Positions 35,244-47,169 of a stretch of DNA of 64,000 nucleotides are shown piece by piece (the first letter of the stretch is position 1; each line of letters starts with the position of its first letter). This DNA is from Emergomyces orientalis (taxonomy: Eukaryota; Ascomycota; Eurotiomycetes; Onygenales; Ajellomycetaceae). Position numbers and translations under genes: made by a program. Where the stretch lies: the NCBI GenBank assembly GCA_002110485.1, contig MOWL01000004.1:124001-188000 (forward strand), in the 5' to 3' direction. The notes beneath the pieces were generated by a model. It searched no databases and had not been told where the DNA came from. It saw only the letters and a program-made list of their open reading frames with translations.

Positions 35244-36307
35244 AGTTCTTTTAGGGAGTTCAAGCTTTAAACTTCTTTTAAGGATAAGGGGAGCAGAATG
35301 GAACGGCTCTCTGAGCGCTATCCTCGCTGCTGCTTTCGTTGTATTCAGGATCAATTTTCTGCTTGAGCAACCAGACGCAGTTCTCCGCTGTGCTGATCTC
35401 AATTCTCGTGTAAAGAAACGGGAACAACAAGGTATATTCTTAGCTGCTTGGTACCGATACCGTTGAGAGATGCCGATCATATATGGAAATTGCGTAAATC
35501 TATGTTGCAGGCTATGATGTATCAATCCTCAACGTCCGTTGTTTGTTTTGCAGTTTCTCGATGCCAGCTTACGGATGCCCACAAGGGTCTTTATAAATGT
35601 CAGTTGGTGTAGTCCAGTGCGGGGCAGCTCGAAGGAAGGAGAGGGGTCATTGAATAATAACTACCAGAACACGAGCTTCTGAGTTCCCCCAAAATTTAAC
35701 TACTTTTTGCCGCCGAATGTTCTGAGAGCCAGCGAAATCATCATTGCTACATCCCTACAGCAGCTACCCGTGAACAAGTCTGAAAATCCAAAAGCTGTCA
35801 GTGGTAAGCGAGTCCCTTCGACACGAGGATTTGTGGATGAAGGAGGGATTGATTAGCAATTTGACATTCTTCTGGAGTTCTGGATTTCCGAGTAATGATG
35901 GTGATTGGAAATAGGGTGCGGTCCTGTTGGTAGATGCGACAACCATTCATAATATAGAGTTTAACAATTGCTTCACTGCGTACGTCTTGTTCTTCTGTGA
36001 GAACGGTTTGATAGATGCTGGTAGTAAAAGGTGGCATTGGCCCTGTATTTACGCTTGGGATTGGTTAAATATTGCTGTAGGCATAAACAAAATCCCAATA
36101 AACATAAAAGGAGCGTTCAATTTTCTCAACTCTATTAATATATGCCACGAAAAGGCAACAAGTGATATATCCTATTTTTCATTTAATTCATTCCCTGGTT
36201 TCCTATTCAGAAATAAACCACGACGGGCGGAGCGCCGGGAATCAAGAATTATCAAAAACATTCCAACATCCATCATATGATAAAAAGGAATACACATGTC
36301 TAGTCTA
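35244..36307. other. Intergenic, questin-oxidase-like gene to XPB
   Basis: 1.06 kb between two minus-strand genes. No supported gene. Frames at 35206-35466 and 35927-36280 do not look like proteins. Confidence 0.45.
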
Positions 36308-38941
36308 TTATTTATCCAAACCAAGAGCCTTCTTTCTCTTCAGGCGGTCCCTCTCAATTTTCTTGAATAGAGGGTGATGTCCCACTTTCTCCTTTAACTG
36401 TTTATTCCTACTCTTATTATGTTCGATATAAGCCATGTCCTCACCGCCAGCAAGGCCGCTCAAAGTCGCCGCGCTGCGTTTGACTACACCTTTCTTTGCT
36501 GCGCCTCGCGCCTTCGGTCCCCCTGAGCGTTCACTGAAAAGATCGTCCACGACCTCTTCTACGGCTGCGGAGGTTTCATTCTGCAGCATTACTTCTTGCA
36601 GAAGTTCTCGACGCTCTGACGGGGTGGCGTATGCCAGTCCTTGAAGGTTTTCAATCCCTTCAAGGTGCGTGATCACCTTAAACGCGTATCCCTGATCGAC
36701 TAAGAAAGCCTGCCGTTTGGAAGAGTAAAACATCTCGTCGGTATCCTTTGATACAAGTGAATAGAAGAAGGCGTTGAACCCTTCATCGTTCCTTCGTTTG
36801 GCTCGTAGGATACGTCCGAGGCGTTGTGCCTCCTGGCGACGAGAACCATAATGTGATGAGATCTGTATCAAACAAGTCGCCTCCGGCAGGTCTAGCGATG
36901 TATCGCCAATCTTAGACAAGAAGATAGTGTTGACCTGTTCATTGTGCTGAAAGTTCTCTAGAATCCGCAATCGCTCGTTTTGAGGCGTCCCACCGTAGAT
37001 GTAGGCCTTATTCAATTTCAGAGCATAACGTTCGAGAGCGTAAACATTGTCAGAGAAAACAATGACTTTGTCTCCACGCTTTTCGTGGTAATCGATGAGG
37101 AATTGACAAGCCTGGAACTTCCTGGGGTTCATGATGTACAGTAAAGCTGCCTTTCTGGATTTCTCGCGCATATACTCTGTATAGAATTCCGTTGTCATGG
37201 GGCACCACACCTCGGCACACTGGACTTTGGCAATGTGGCCCTGTTCAGCCAACTCCATCCAGTTTGCTTCATACAACTTGGGCCCAATCAAGAAGTTCAA
37301 ATCCTTGATCTTGTCATCCTCACGCAAAAGAGTAGCGGTGAGTCCAAGTTTTGTCTGAGTAGCAATGGCCGAAGTGACCTTTCGGAACATCGATGCAGGG
37401 ACGACGTGGACCTCATCCAAGATCATCAAACCCCATTCTCGAGACTGCATCCAGTCCATCATTTTCTCCGCATCATGGGAACGAGCCCGTGTTTGGGACA
37501 CCATGGAGTATGTGGACACAATAATACCTGTATTTCTCCTGAACTTCTCCTTGTTGTCAGAAGTAAAAATGGCGATATCACTGGGGTCAATATTCGACCA
37601 CCGGAGAAATTCGTTCCTCCACTGAACAACAGACATTGAACTAGTGCAAAGGATAATGGTTCCTTTCTTGATTGTACAGGCGGCTGTTATGCCGACTAAA
37701 GTCTTTCCAGCACCACATGGCAGTACGATGATCCCGCTTTTAGCTCGTCCGTTGCCGAACATTTTACTCAAGCTTTTCTCCTGGTAACTTCGGATTCGTG
37801 CATTAGGTTTCAAGTCGATATCTAGAGTAGGATTGATTTCATCGTTTCTGAAGTCATATTCTTCAAGAGCTGGACAGCCCATACTTTGACATCGAGCCTT
37901 GACAGCTTCCACAGCAGTGTTTGGGATTTCAAAGCTGTGAACCTGAGCTGGGTCATCGTCATCATCCTCTTCCCTCAAATCAACCAAGAGGTCGTCTTCC
38001 TTCGGCCGCCCATTTGTTTCTCCCTCCGAAGGTTTCCGGTCCGGGTTCTGTTTCACCCCAGCCGCATCTTTGGTTCCAGGAATAACCAACCCTGCCATTT
38101 TGGGGGCAGCCTGCTGTATTATGCCCTCCGAATTTTGCAATCTCTGCGGCCCAATAACTTCATCTTGCAGCAGCATTTGTAAAGTAGCGGGGTCCGAGCT
38201 CTCCACAAAAAATCTATTATATTTCAAAACGACTTTTATCTTTCCGTACGATTTCGTGAAATTAATGATGAAGGACTTGATCGCCTCCGGTAGTGGCGTT
38301 TTCGATAAACGATCCAGGAAGTTAATGATATCCCCGGGTAGTAAACCTACTGAAACCGCAGCATAAAGACTATTCCCTGTTAATCGATACTCGTGCAGAT
38401 GCGTAGGCCTCGATAGCGGCTCAGCTATCGTCGTAAGGAAATCCTGTGCCTGGGACGCTAAGGGTGAGAAACTTTCCAGCGTAATGGTGCCTTTTAACGG
38501 CTCGATCCATAGCGGGCGGTTTGCGTGGTCGGGCTTCAAAGGCAATGACGAGAAGTCTTTATAGCCAAAATGTGGATCCTGTCGCTGGACGTCGGCCTTT
38601 TTCTTTTGGCTGAATGCCTGAAGAGAAAACTTCTCGACCACCTCTGTACCAGCCAACGTTCAATCCTTTAGCAACGGATGTACACATCTATAAGCAACAA
38701 AAACCCCGTTGAGACTCACGTTTCAGACTATCACCGTCATATTCGCTGTCATCTGCAGGCCCGGGGTCTGAATACTCATCGCTGCCCAGGACACTTTGAG
38801 GAGCCGAAACCGGGACTGGAGTGGATCGTTTGGAAACCCGTCCTGAATTACCACCTACCAGATCTGGTCAGTGACAGTGAAAGCAGACCCCAGCAAACAA
38901 GGGATAAGCATACTGCCAGCTGCCTTCCTTTTAGGAGGCAT
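36308..38941 (-). CDS. SSL2: TFIIH 3'-5' DNA helicase/translocase XPB
   Basis: ATP-dependent subunit of TFIIH that opens promoters and repair bubbles. Exons 38914-38941, 38720-38854 and 36308-38643 give 832 aa, close to the 843 aa of the yeast protein. Exon 1 encodes only MPPKRKAAG plus one base. The N-terminal domain has [19 protein letters not shown]. The helicase core has Walker [17 protein letters not shown] box [39 protein letters not shown] and motif [14 protein letters not shown]. The C-terminus is basic ([13 protein letters not shown]). The exon-2 acceptor is not unique: GTAG at 38855-38858 was chosen; two other AGs in the same stretch keep the frame and change only a few disordered residues. 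It diverges from the DUF4748 gene. Confidence 0.95.
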
Positions 38942-39649
38942 GCTATCGCGAATCACGCCTGGCGAAGTGGCGAGGCGCCGTCAACCCTACCCAGAGGGTT
39001 GACCACAACGGACGAGAGGAGACACTTAGGTACAAATACTGTATCGGGTACAGAGCGGGAAATACTGGCTCTTGGGGATATGCAGAAAATTAATAGCTTT
39101 CTGAAGCTATGCTATACCTGTAAGTGTGATGTTAACGGAGTCCTTCGCCGCTGGTTGTCGACGGTGAAGAACAGAAGAAGTCTCAAGCGTTGGGTCAGTT
39201 TGATATCAGCGGCTTGGGCTGTTCTAGGCCGCCGTGGATGACTCAGCATGACATGTGATTGTGTCACGTGATTCCTTTACTCATTCAAAGATATTTCTTG
39301 TGGACGACATTCTACCAGGAAAATTTCCTACTGGAAATAATATATATATCTCTGAGATATAGTTTAGTATCCAATCTACCCTTTTCACCAAGTCCTACTG
39401 CTCCTATATCCCTTGTTGTTGACATACCTGTTTACGCACCATTAGTAACGAAGAAAGAGCAGGCTCTCTCATCTCTGATTGGTTGATGGGCAACTAGAAC
39501 TACGTCAAGCTCCGATTCCCGCAACTTTTTCTTTGTCACAGTCCCGATATCCGTGACCGAACTACTTTTTTTTCCTCCTCCCCGAAGACTACAACAGAAG
39601 TTTGCCAGCACCCAGTGGAAGAATCAACCTATAGACCTCAGTTGATAAA
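38942..39649. promoter_or_regulatory. Bidirectional promoter region XPB / DUF4748
   Basis: 708 bp between divergent starts. It contains TCACGTGAT at 39264-39272, the same 9-mer as in the XRN1/HAT2 promoter, and a variant ACATGTGATT just upstream (39251-39260). The frame 38678-39241 on the plus strand overlaps XPB exons and is a shadow. Confidence 0.5.
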
Positions 39650-40376
39650 ATGAACACTGTACGTTACAAAACTGCCTGACATATTCCGCTCAAGTTCCAG
39701 GATATCAATCTTAATGATGTTTAGATTAAATCTACCTGGTACGTCTGCCACATGCGCCCAGAGGAGTACACCTTGCCCAGGAGCTATCCCAACGCCATAT
39801 AGCCCTTCGAACATGCATTATGTAGCTCTAACCATCGTGTCCATCTTGCTGCAAACAGGGTGGGCTGGGGCTCCCTCTGTATCGGTATGTAACGCCATGA
39901 AAAAACCTTTCCACCTACTTTCTTCGAATCCCCAAAACTCCCCATCTAAACCCAAGCCTTTTTCCCTATCTAACCATTCCCTCCCCTTTTTTCTCCTACA
40001 TCCCACAGCCGGCGGCGGCGCCTATTACTTTGCCAAAAAATCCATAAACGCCGACCGCGCCCACCGACACGAAGAAGCCCAACGCCGTAAAGAAGAAGCC
40101 CTGCGAAGAGAACAATTCACAAGAGCGCCGTCCTCAGCCCCACCGTCTTCGACGACAATGTCACAAAACTCCTCATCTTCAGGCGGGGGGTTAGCACACG
40201 CGGCTCGCGCGAAATCCGTCTTAGAAATGGATGATGCGGCTAGTCCGAGTAGGGAAGCTGGACATGATCCTGCTGCAACGCGGCATGAACCGGAGACGCC
40301 GGCGGAGAGGGTTGATGAGAAGGGGAAATATGAGGCGGCAGAGCCATATACGTCGAGGAAGGGGAATCGGCTTTAA
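39650..40376 (+). CDS. DUF4748 small protein built from micro-exons
   Basis: Inferred exons: 39650-39658 (9 nt), 39725-39738 (14 nt), 39859-39884 (26 nt) and 40009-40376, giving 138 aa. Each intron has GT..AG ends (GTACGT, GTACGT, GTATGT donors). The joined N-terminus reads MNTIKSTWVGWGSLCIAGGG, continuing AYYFAKKSINADR, which is the DUF4748 signature: a short hydrophobic Gly/Ala segment followed by YYFAKxxIN. The remainder is charged and disordered. Members are small, probably membrane-associated proteins; mitochondrial location is likely for some, but I cannot show it here. The exon solution is convincing because only this combination gives a continuous frame into the signature; without splicing the ORF begins with unrelated residues. 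Confidence 0.75.
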
Positions 40377-41277
40377 ATCACAATTTTGAGCAGATTGGAA
40401 GGGCTGGATGAGAATTTTTTTTTTTTTTTTTCATGCTAACTTGTACGAAGGGGAAGCGGGCCCAGCTTAAAATAATAAAAGAAAGAAATGAGGTGGTCAT
40501 ATAGGCTGGAAAAGTCTGGGGTATGTTGTACACTTTGTATGAATAATGTTTTGAAAATATTGCACGATTAAGTTTGGCCGAACAGATGTATGTTTGAATT
40601 TCTCACCCCTTGTTAGTACAGTTCTTGTGTAAACTGGGGGGGGGGGATTATCGTTATTGGTTTGTACTGTAAATCCATTTGAACTTGTTATCTCCATCAG
40701 TTTCACAGGTCGCGTCCATAATCCATGCTAAAAAAGACTGTAAATCACACGAAAAATGGACCACCTGCGCACCACATTCGAAGCGCCCTTTAGGTATATA
40801 CGCAAAGAAAAGGAAAGGAGAAAAAAAAACAAAAGCCAAAACAAGGCAAAATACAGGTATTTATCCAGTTACGCCGTTTCCACATGCCCGCACACCAAAC
40901 GGAAACTATTCCATATACCAAAGTGTCCCCGAATGAATGCAATCCCGGCTGAAAACCAGGCGGTGTGTGTGCCCGATATAAACGCGCGCGGCATCCGTAT
41001 ATTTACAGATGAAAGGATGGTAACACGTGTTTATAATTTTATTGCGCTTGCTAGCGGGCGTGAAAGCAGAGGGGGGGATATCTAGGCAAGGAGAGGGGGG
41101 TGCACGAGGATAGTTAGCTTGCCTTTCAAAGCTTATATAGTTATTCAGTTGACCCAAACGCAAAGCAAAGTATGCAATAGAAGAAGAAGAAAAACGTTTT
41201 TTAAGGAGACAATGGCTCAAATATAAGCCAAAACAAGAAAAGTAAAACCAAAAAGGCATTTAATGAAATTAATTCCC
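40377..41277. other. Convergent intergenic region
   Basis: About 0.9 kb between convergent genes. It has a poly-T run at about 40416-40433 and a G run at about 40638-40647. Overlapping short frames on both strands show no protein character. Confidence 0.45.
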
Positions 41278-41451
41278 TCACTTATTTGTATGTGGGTTCC
41301 CCAGCTTCTTCTCGCGGGAGCTCTGAATGGCAGGCGGGATGAAGGGGACCACCACCAGAGAGGCGATCCAGGACATTGTCAGCAGCCTGTGAGCTCGAGT
41401 TTCAGGTTTTGGCGCCCGGGCGGAGAATTGGCGGATTGAGACTCGTAGCAT
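41278..41451 (-). CDS. Small probable mitochondrial single-pass protein
   Basis: A 57-aa frame from the ATG at 41451. It starts with a basic, Ser/Arg-rich, acid-free segment (MLRVSIRQFSARAPKP) that resembles a mitochondrial presequence. One hydrophobic helix (LTMSWIASLVVVPFIPPAI) follows, and then a polar tail ending GNPHTNK. The frame is open upstream to another ATG at 41559 (93 aa); I prefer the shorter form because the presequence-like stretch starts there. The layout recalls tiny fungal inner-membrane subunits, but I do not recognise the family. Confidence 0.5.
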   Translation of the reverse strand: MLRVSIRQFSARAPKPETRAHRLLTMSWIASLVVVPFIPPAIQSSREKKLGNPHTNK

Positions 41452-42471
41452 TGTTTGGAGACGGATGAGGTACGATGTGTAGGAGCTGGTCTGCTGGTTG
41501 GCTGAAGTGCGGGGTTGGCTTAGTTGGGAGACTAGAAATGAGAAGGGAGAGATGAGCATAGGTAAGGGAGTTTGGGATATTAGTTCTTAAGACGAGAGGG
41601 AGGGCGAGTAACATCTGTGTATTGGGTTTTATATAAATGTGTCGGTTGATAGCAGAAGCCCGCTACAGGTTTAGGGTATTGGCGTTGCTCGGAGAGGAAT
41701 TGAGTACCTGGTAGTAACACTGTTGGCAGGCGGTTCGGGTAAACGAAAGGATAACTGCAGCACCAACCTTATCTTTCAGTTGCTGCGAAATAAAACAGGA
41801 GAGAGTAGAGTTGACGTTCTTTGAGATCTATGGGATCTGTAAACGTATTTTATACAGGCAGAACCTCCATGAAGGTTTTGCCGTTGACGATTAACCCCAC
41901 CCACTGCTAAGCTCAGGAAACCATCCATGGCTACCATGAAGGATTGCTCAGTAAAGTTTAGCTCAAATTACATCAGGAATAGTGCATGTTTGCTTCTTTC
42001 TCAACGGGCATAAATCTATTCCTCTCAAATGCTTCCTTATTCAAATTTATTGGATGGCTATGTCGAAGTCCCACTTTCGAGACTCGTCTGGGCCCAGACT
42101 GTACGTTCACCTACGGTTCGACGGAAACCCCGAGACGACAGTCTTGAAACAGGAGAAGAGTTTGAAAGAAGGTGGTTAGCTCGGCCATGTAAGCAAGAGA
42201 GAAGTATAGATTCATTTCCCAATGAATTTCCACTCTCTTATACATGGCAGCAAAGAGAAGAATATATGAAATAAGTTGTCCTCGGAGTTTGTAGTCTTAT
42301 TTATTATTAACAATGCGATTAGTCTAAATAACTTCTATGTATGTATCGGTTCATATGTCTAAGCTCGCTGAACAACAGTCAAAGATGAAAAGAGTGACAA
42401 AATGCAAATCAAAATCAAATCAAAAATCAAAATCAAAAACCTCATTCCTCTTTTCCCCTGACCTCTTAAAC
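41452..42471. other. Intergenic, small mitochondrial gene to secreted-protein gene
   Basis: About 1 kb without a supported gene. Low-complexity (tcaaaa)n-like sequence lies at about 42400-42440, just past the 3' end of the secreted-protein gene. Confidence 0.4.
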
Positions 42472-43140
42472 TCAGCAGGTAACATTATATGTAACATAAA
42501 AACCAGCCTCGCTATTTTGACCAAGTATAACCCGCCCATCAGTGCCCCTGGCTTCCAGAGAAAATCTAAAGTTCAGCTCCTCCTGGCACGGGACACCAGA
42601 AACAAGATGACGATGGGCACCTTCACTCTCCGGCCAGTTCTCGAAATTCGCCAATCCAACAAGATCAAGAGTCCCATCCTGCCCCACAAGAGAGATCTCA
42701 GCTTTCCCATTGCCCTCAACCGTAAAATTTCTCTCAGCCGGCACAAACCAATCCAGCTTGCAATAGTCCGCATAGCTCGGAACTTTGAATTTCATCTGCT
42801 GGTCATGAAATGTTGACCCAGACTTCGAAATCACGAGATCTTTCCCGATTTCGGGCTGCACTTGCCCGTTCTCAACTGCCTGCATCTCTGGTGCAAAGAT
42901 AACGGTTTTAGAACTAGGTACGCAGGCTTGTGGGGGTTCGTTTCCATCAGGACAGCCATCTTGCATATCGCATGGGTCGACGGAGCAGCAGCCAGCGAAA
43001 TTACTTTTTGCGCAGACATACCACTGGGTGTTTGCGGAGCATTCAGTGTAGCGGGATGTTAGGGGTTTGGTGGAGGCTGGAAGAGCAGACACGAGAGTGC
43101 CAGTAGCGGCGAGAAGGATAGAAGTTTGCCAGAATTGCAT
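42472..43140 (-). CDS. Secreted cysteine-rich protein, But2 C-terminal-like
   Basis: Single exon, 222 aa. A signal peptide is clear: MQFWQTSILLAATGTLVSALPA, with likely cleavage after SALP or ALPA at about residue 19-22 (n-region QFW, hydrophobic SILLAATGTLVSA). A short cysteine-rich segment (YTECSANTQWYVCAKSNFAG, then CCSVDPCDMQDGCPDG) follows. The C-terminal half has alternating hydrophobic strands typical of the But2_C (Ubiquitin 3 binding protein But2 C-terminal) beta fold found in many small fungal secreted proteins: YCKLDWFVP, EELNFRFSLEA, GFYVTYNVTC. Two N-glycosylation sequons are present (NFT, NVT). Secreted location is well supported; role (cell wall or host interaction) is not known. 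Confidence 0.8.
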   Translation of the reverse strand: MQFWQTSILLAATGTLVSALPASTKPLTSRYTECSANTQWYVCAKSNFAGCCSVDPCDMQDGCPDGNEPPQACVPSSKTVIFAPEMQAVENGQVQPEIGKDLVISKSGSTFHDQQMKFKVPSYADYCKLDWFVPAERNFTVEGNGKAEISLVGQDGTLDLVGLANFENWPESEGAHRHLVSGVPCQEELNFRFSLEARGTDGRVILGQNSEAGFYVTYNVTC

Positions 43141-45310
43141 TTTGGGTGTGGTGAGTTATCGACGAGAATTTAAGAAGGCAGTTTGATGTGGGTGTTGTTG
43201 GTAGTTTGAAGATTGAACGTGAAGATGGAGCACCGAGGATTTTGTTTTTCACGGTGTTGATTGAGGATAGTTGGATTGAAGTTGGTTAGATAGCTTGATT
43301 CTATTGTGGTGATGATGAATGGAAACAAATTAGGTCTGATCTGGGTTGATCTGGACGTATTTATACTTCAAAAACTCATCCTCAGTATCTTTTTCTTTCT
43401 CGCATAGCATTGGGTCTCTTTTGTTAATTCGGCTTGACATCATGGCTGTTTGCCATGCAGCTACGTAGAGGCAGGCGAAGCAGAGTCACTGGGTTGTTGA
43501 AGCGACAAACTTTGTATGCTAACAAAGCGTTGATGCTGAGCTGTTGCATGAGAAATAATGTTACTTGACCATCAATAAGTAAGAGATCCGCGTCCAGCTT
43601 TGAGCGTGGCAAGGCATAAGGCTGGCCATGTTGACATAGGCGATAGTTAGCGGCAAATGTACGACTGTTCATTGGCGGAAAATTCGAATGAAGTCGCACG
43701 GGCAAATTTTAGCCAGTATTGATCAGATACCGATGATGAGGCTGTAGGGAGGATCGACGCTCCGTAGTGGGATAGCCGAATGCAACTGAGTCTAAATGTG
43801 GCTCCTGACTAAAGCGGGCTTAGCTGTTAGTGAATATTGGTCATGAACATGCGGCCTCAGCCCGTTGAGGTAATTGACCATTTGCCATCAGGTTCGGCGC
43901 TACGGTCGAGATGCTAGTTACTATTGTTAGAATGACCATGACACCTCAGACACTGTTTCTCTCTCCACAATAAAGCGGGGTTCATTAGGTGCAAGAACAT
44001 GCCAATGATAGCTTGCAGCGCATCGGCCGGAGCTCAAAAGGGCATAAATTTTCCATCGGTAAGCACGCTTTCGCTGCTGGAGTACCATGGATGCCGAGAT
44101 AGCTGATCCGGATGCTGCCAGCAGGGAAATTCCTCAAGATTGGCGCTTTACCAATTAGATGATAGAGGTTCTTTTGTCTGCATTAATGCAAAGTGATTCG
44201 AGCAACGCAGCGTCTATCCCATACTATATATCAGGTGTTTGGTAAGCAGAACCATACAAAACTATTCATAGATTGTTCCCAACAACGCCAATATTTCATG
44301 ATAAGCTGTCGCTCAGAGAGTCAGTCTGATTGTCTTGTAGAGGATTGGTGCGATAACAGAGAGAAATATTTTGACAAGGCTTTTGAGCTTTTGCTGGTTC
44401 ATTTTCTGAGCAACTTGTCCCACCGGTTTGGCCTGGCAATTTGAAACCGATCTCACTCATTTTGGATCAATCCTGTTCTCTATTTCATCAGTCTAGAAAC
44501 CAGACCTTGAAATATGTCGGAGATCTTTAGCTTGTATGGGAAATTTTGTGCAGAGGGGCTTTTTTACTGTCAGATGTGGTGAATTTATATGGATGCAGCA
44601 GTTCAAAGAGTTGCCTGCTTGGGACAAATATTTCGGTACTTTTTGTTGGTAGTAGCCTCTCCTGAATGCTTCATCAGAGCCAACTCCTACTGTTGCCCAA
44701 CGATGACAGCTAGTTGCGCTCAAAATAGATTAAGCTGATTCGCCCTGAAAAACCTGATATACATGAACAGTTCTGGGCCGTTAGTGCGCTGGCGTTGCAT
44801 CCTGACTTCGGCACAGTTTCGGCGAGGGTGAGTTCGACGACTAAGTTTACCGTTGCCGTGTATGCGAGTCCATCATCGCCGTATCTCAATCGGAGCTGGA
44901 GAACAGGGGCGGCTGGATCCATAGATGATATTTTTTGGCTTCGATCTGGCATGCCACTCTATCATCAACGATAAATTCGATGTTTGTTTCCCTGCGCTTA
45001 CAAACGCTGTTTTCTCAAGAGCTAGGAGCACCAGGTCAACAGACGAGTTTGGAAGACTGAGATTCAACTCGCACGGCCTCATGATTAATTAATTGCCTTT
45101 ACAAAGGGAGCTAACCAAGATCACGGGATCAGGCGAAAAGTCACGTGTATCACAATCATGTGATAGTGAACCTCTCCTGGAGATAGAAACTTGAACAACT
45201 TGTATAAGGCGTCGCAATTAATATCAACGACGGTTCACAGCTTATCTGAGCTCCGTTTACCGCAATACGCAGATGGAACAAGGATCATTTTACATAGAGC
45301 TACGCCTATC
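43141..45310. other. 2.2-kb intergenic stretch, secreted-protein gene to CID gene
   Basis: No firm gene. Two overlapping minus-strand frames at 44873-45082 and 44710-44952 start head-to-head with the CID gene. They have balanced amino-acid composition but no family I recognise, and would need a frame change near 44940 to join. A TCACGTG E-box is at 45141-45147 and ATCATGTGAT at 45155-45164, about 150 bp upstream of the CID gene start. Confidence 0.4.
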
Positions 45311-47169
45311 ATGACATCTCATCTGGTTGCCATTGCGAAAGCTACTTTGTCAGCTGGGCTTTTGCGACCAGATCCCACCTCCGTTTACCGCGACGAGATC
45401 GCCTTTTTCCATACGTCGCTCGACAGAGCATTGGGACATTGCTCTCCAGGAAACATCCAGGTTTGAACAATGACTCCTCATGTCAGCGTTAAATGGGTTT
45501 ACTAAATCGTTGGTCCGGGTACCTCCACTAGACTTGCAAATCGTGGCTTCTGAAAAATGTTATTCCTTCTTCAACAAGGATTGGGGCTCTAGGCAAATAC
45601 CTTGTCACTCTATCTGGATCCTTCGAACCTGGCGATAAACCACTGGCTGCGGGACAGGCCGCTCTTGACGCCTCGAAAATTACTTCTCCGAAACGGAAAA
45701 GACTACATATCCTCTATTTGCTCAACGACTTGTTACATCACACAAAATACCATGAGCAGACAACAGCCGCTTTTTCAAACTTCAGTGGCTCCCTTCAACC
45801 GTTCTTGGTTGAACTTTTTAGCCTTGCGGCTGGCTTTGGTCGCGAGAAGAACCCAAAGCATCACAAACGATTGAGCGATCTCCTGGATATATGGGCTAGT
45901 AGTAGCTACTACAGCAACGATTATATCAACAAGCTCCGTGAAACGATGTATAACTCCTCGTCTCCTGATGCATTGAGTTCAAAAATTGCCCCCAAAGGTT
46001 CTGATTCAGATACACCGAACAAGATGCCTCCAAGGGACGCTCCTTATGTCATGCCAGCGACACATGGAGACCCGTCCGCTCCCTACCATGACCTACCTGC
46101 GGGGAATCTAATGCCGCATATAATTCCGAACTCTACGGCCCCGATCCGACCACAGGCTGTGAAACCTCTTCAGTTTCTTGCGGGACCTGCTGATGAGTCT
46201 CTGGCAACGGCCGTGAAAAACTTTTTGAATGACGTGGACAAAATATATAGTTCAAATGGGGATGCGTTGGATGGGGAAAATGAGGTAGAAATTGATGAGC
46301 TGGGTCAAGTCGTTATCCGCGACCAGGTGACGGGAGAAATCGTCGATGGAGAAACGTATTATGGTTGGTCGCATTCATTCTGCGAGAAAATGAAGAAAAG
46401 GAGGGATGGCAAACTCGGGACTGGGAGCGCATCCCAAAGCCGCAGCCCCAGCCGCAGCCGCAGCCGGAGTTATAGCGCAAGGAAACGGCGACGATACAGC
46501 GATAATGTCAGCGGTGACGACAGGGGAAGGTCAAGATCACGAGGTTCATCAATATCAGGTCATCAAAGTCGAAGCGGCTCATACTCTCGTTCTCTTTCCC
46601 GTTCCCGTTCCCGAACAGCTGCAGGTCACCCAGGACATCAAAGATCTCGGTCAAGATCGATATCTTACTCTCCTCACCCATTATCTCCCCCGCGCGTTCC
46701 ACCGCAACAGCAGAATGCTCCTTTCCCGCCCCCAGGATCAGCTCCACATCTCCACCCTCCACATATGCCATACCCCTTCAGTGGATCACGACAATTTTCA
46801 CCTCCTCCACCTCCACGAGTCCCTGGTCCCGGTGGTATGTTCATTCCCCCACCTCCTCCGAGGCCGCCAGGGTATCACGGGCCCTGGCCGCCTCCACCTC
46901 CACCACCCATGAATATGGGCATGAATATGAACATTCCAGGCTTTCAACCTCCCAGTGGTGGCGGTGTGCCACCATATTCTGCTCATTCACACCCGCCTCA
47001 TCAACCACATTCTGGACCATACCATTTCCCGCACCCGCATATGGCTCAGGGACAAGGGCGCGGGCACCAACCTTATCCTGGTGGAGATGCAAATGGGTCT
47101 GGTGGAGGTGGGGGTCGGGGAAATGGTGTGAGTGGAAGAGGAGGCTGGGGAAGGGGAGGGTGGTATTGA
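45311..47169 (+). CDS. CID (RPR) domain protein with SR-rich and proline-rich tail, CHERP-like
   Basis: Predicted nuclear pre-mRNA-processing protein. Exons 45311-45460 and 45532-47169 give 595 aa; the junction restores CSPGNIQ/TCKSWLLKN. The CID domain occupies about residues 15-160: FFHTSLDRALGHCSPGNIQ, IGALGKYLVTLS, RKRLHILYLLNDLLHHTKYH and LFSLAAGF, matching domains that bind the polymerase II CTD. A mid-region acidic linker (ENEVEIDELGQVVIRDQVTG), then an RS-rich segment (SRSPSRSRSRSYSARKRRR) and long Pro-rich stretches (FSPPPPPRVPGPGG) follow. The end is RGG-like (GRGGWGRGGWY). The layout is like metazoan CHERP/SR140 relatives, but an exact ortholog is not established. The start at 45311 is the first ATG in frame before the CID. 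Confidence 0.88.

Noticed and set aside
38678..39241. 187-codon plus-strand frame opposite the XPB 5' exons
   Set aside because: Overlaps XPB exons 1-2 and their promoter; the minus-strand exons form the known XPB N-terminus.
46406..46912. 168-codon frame inside the CID gene
   Set aside because: Alternate-frame reading of the SR/Pro-rich coding region.
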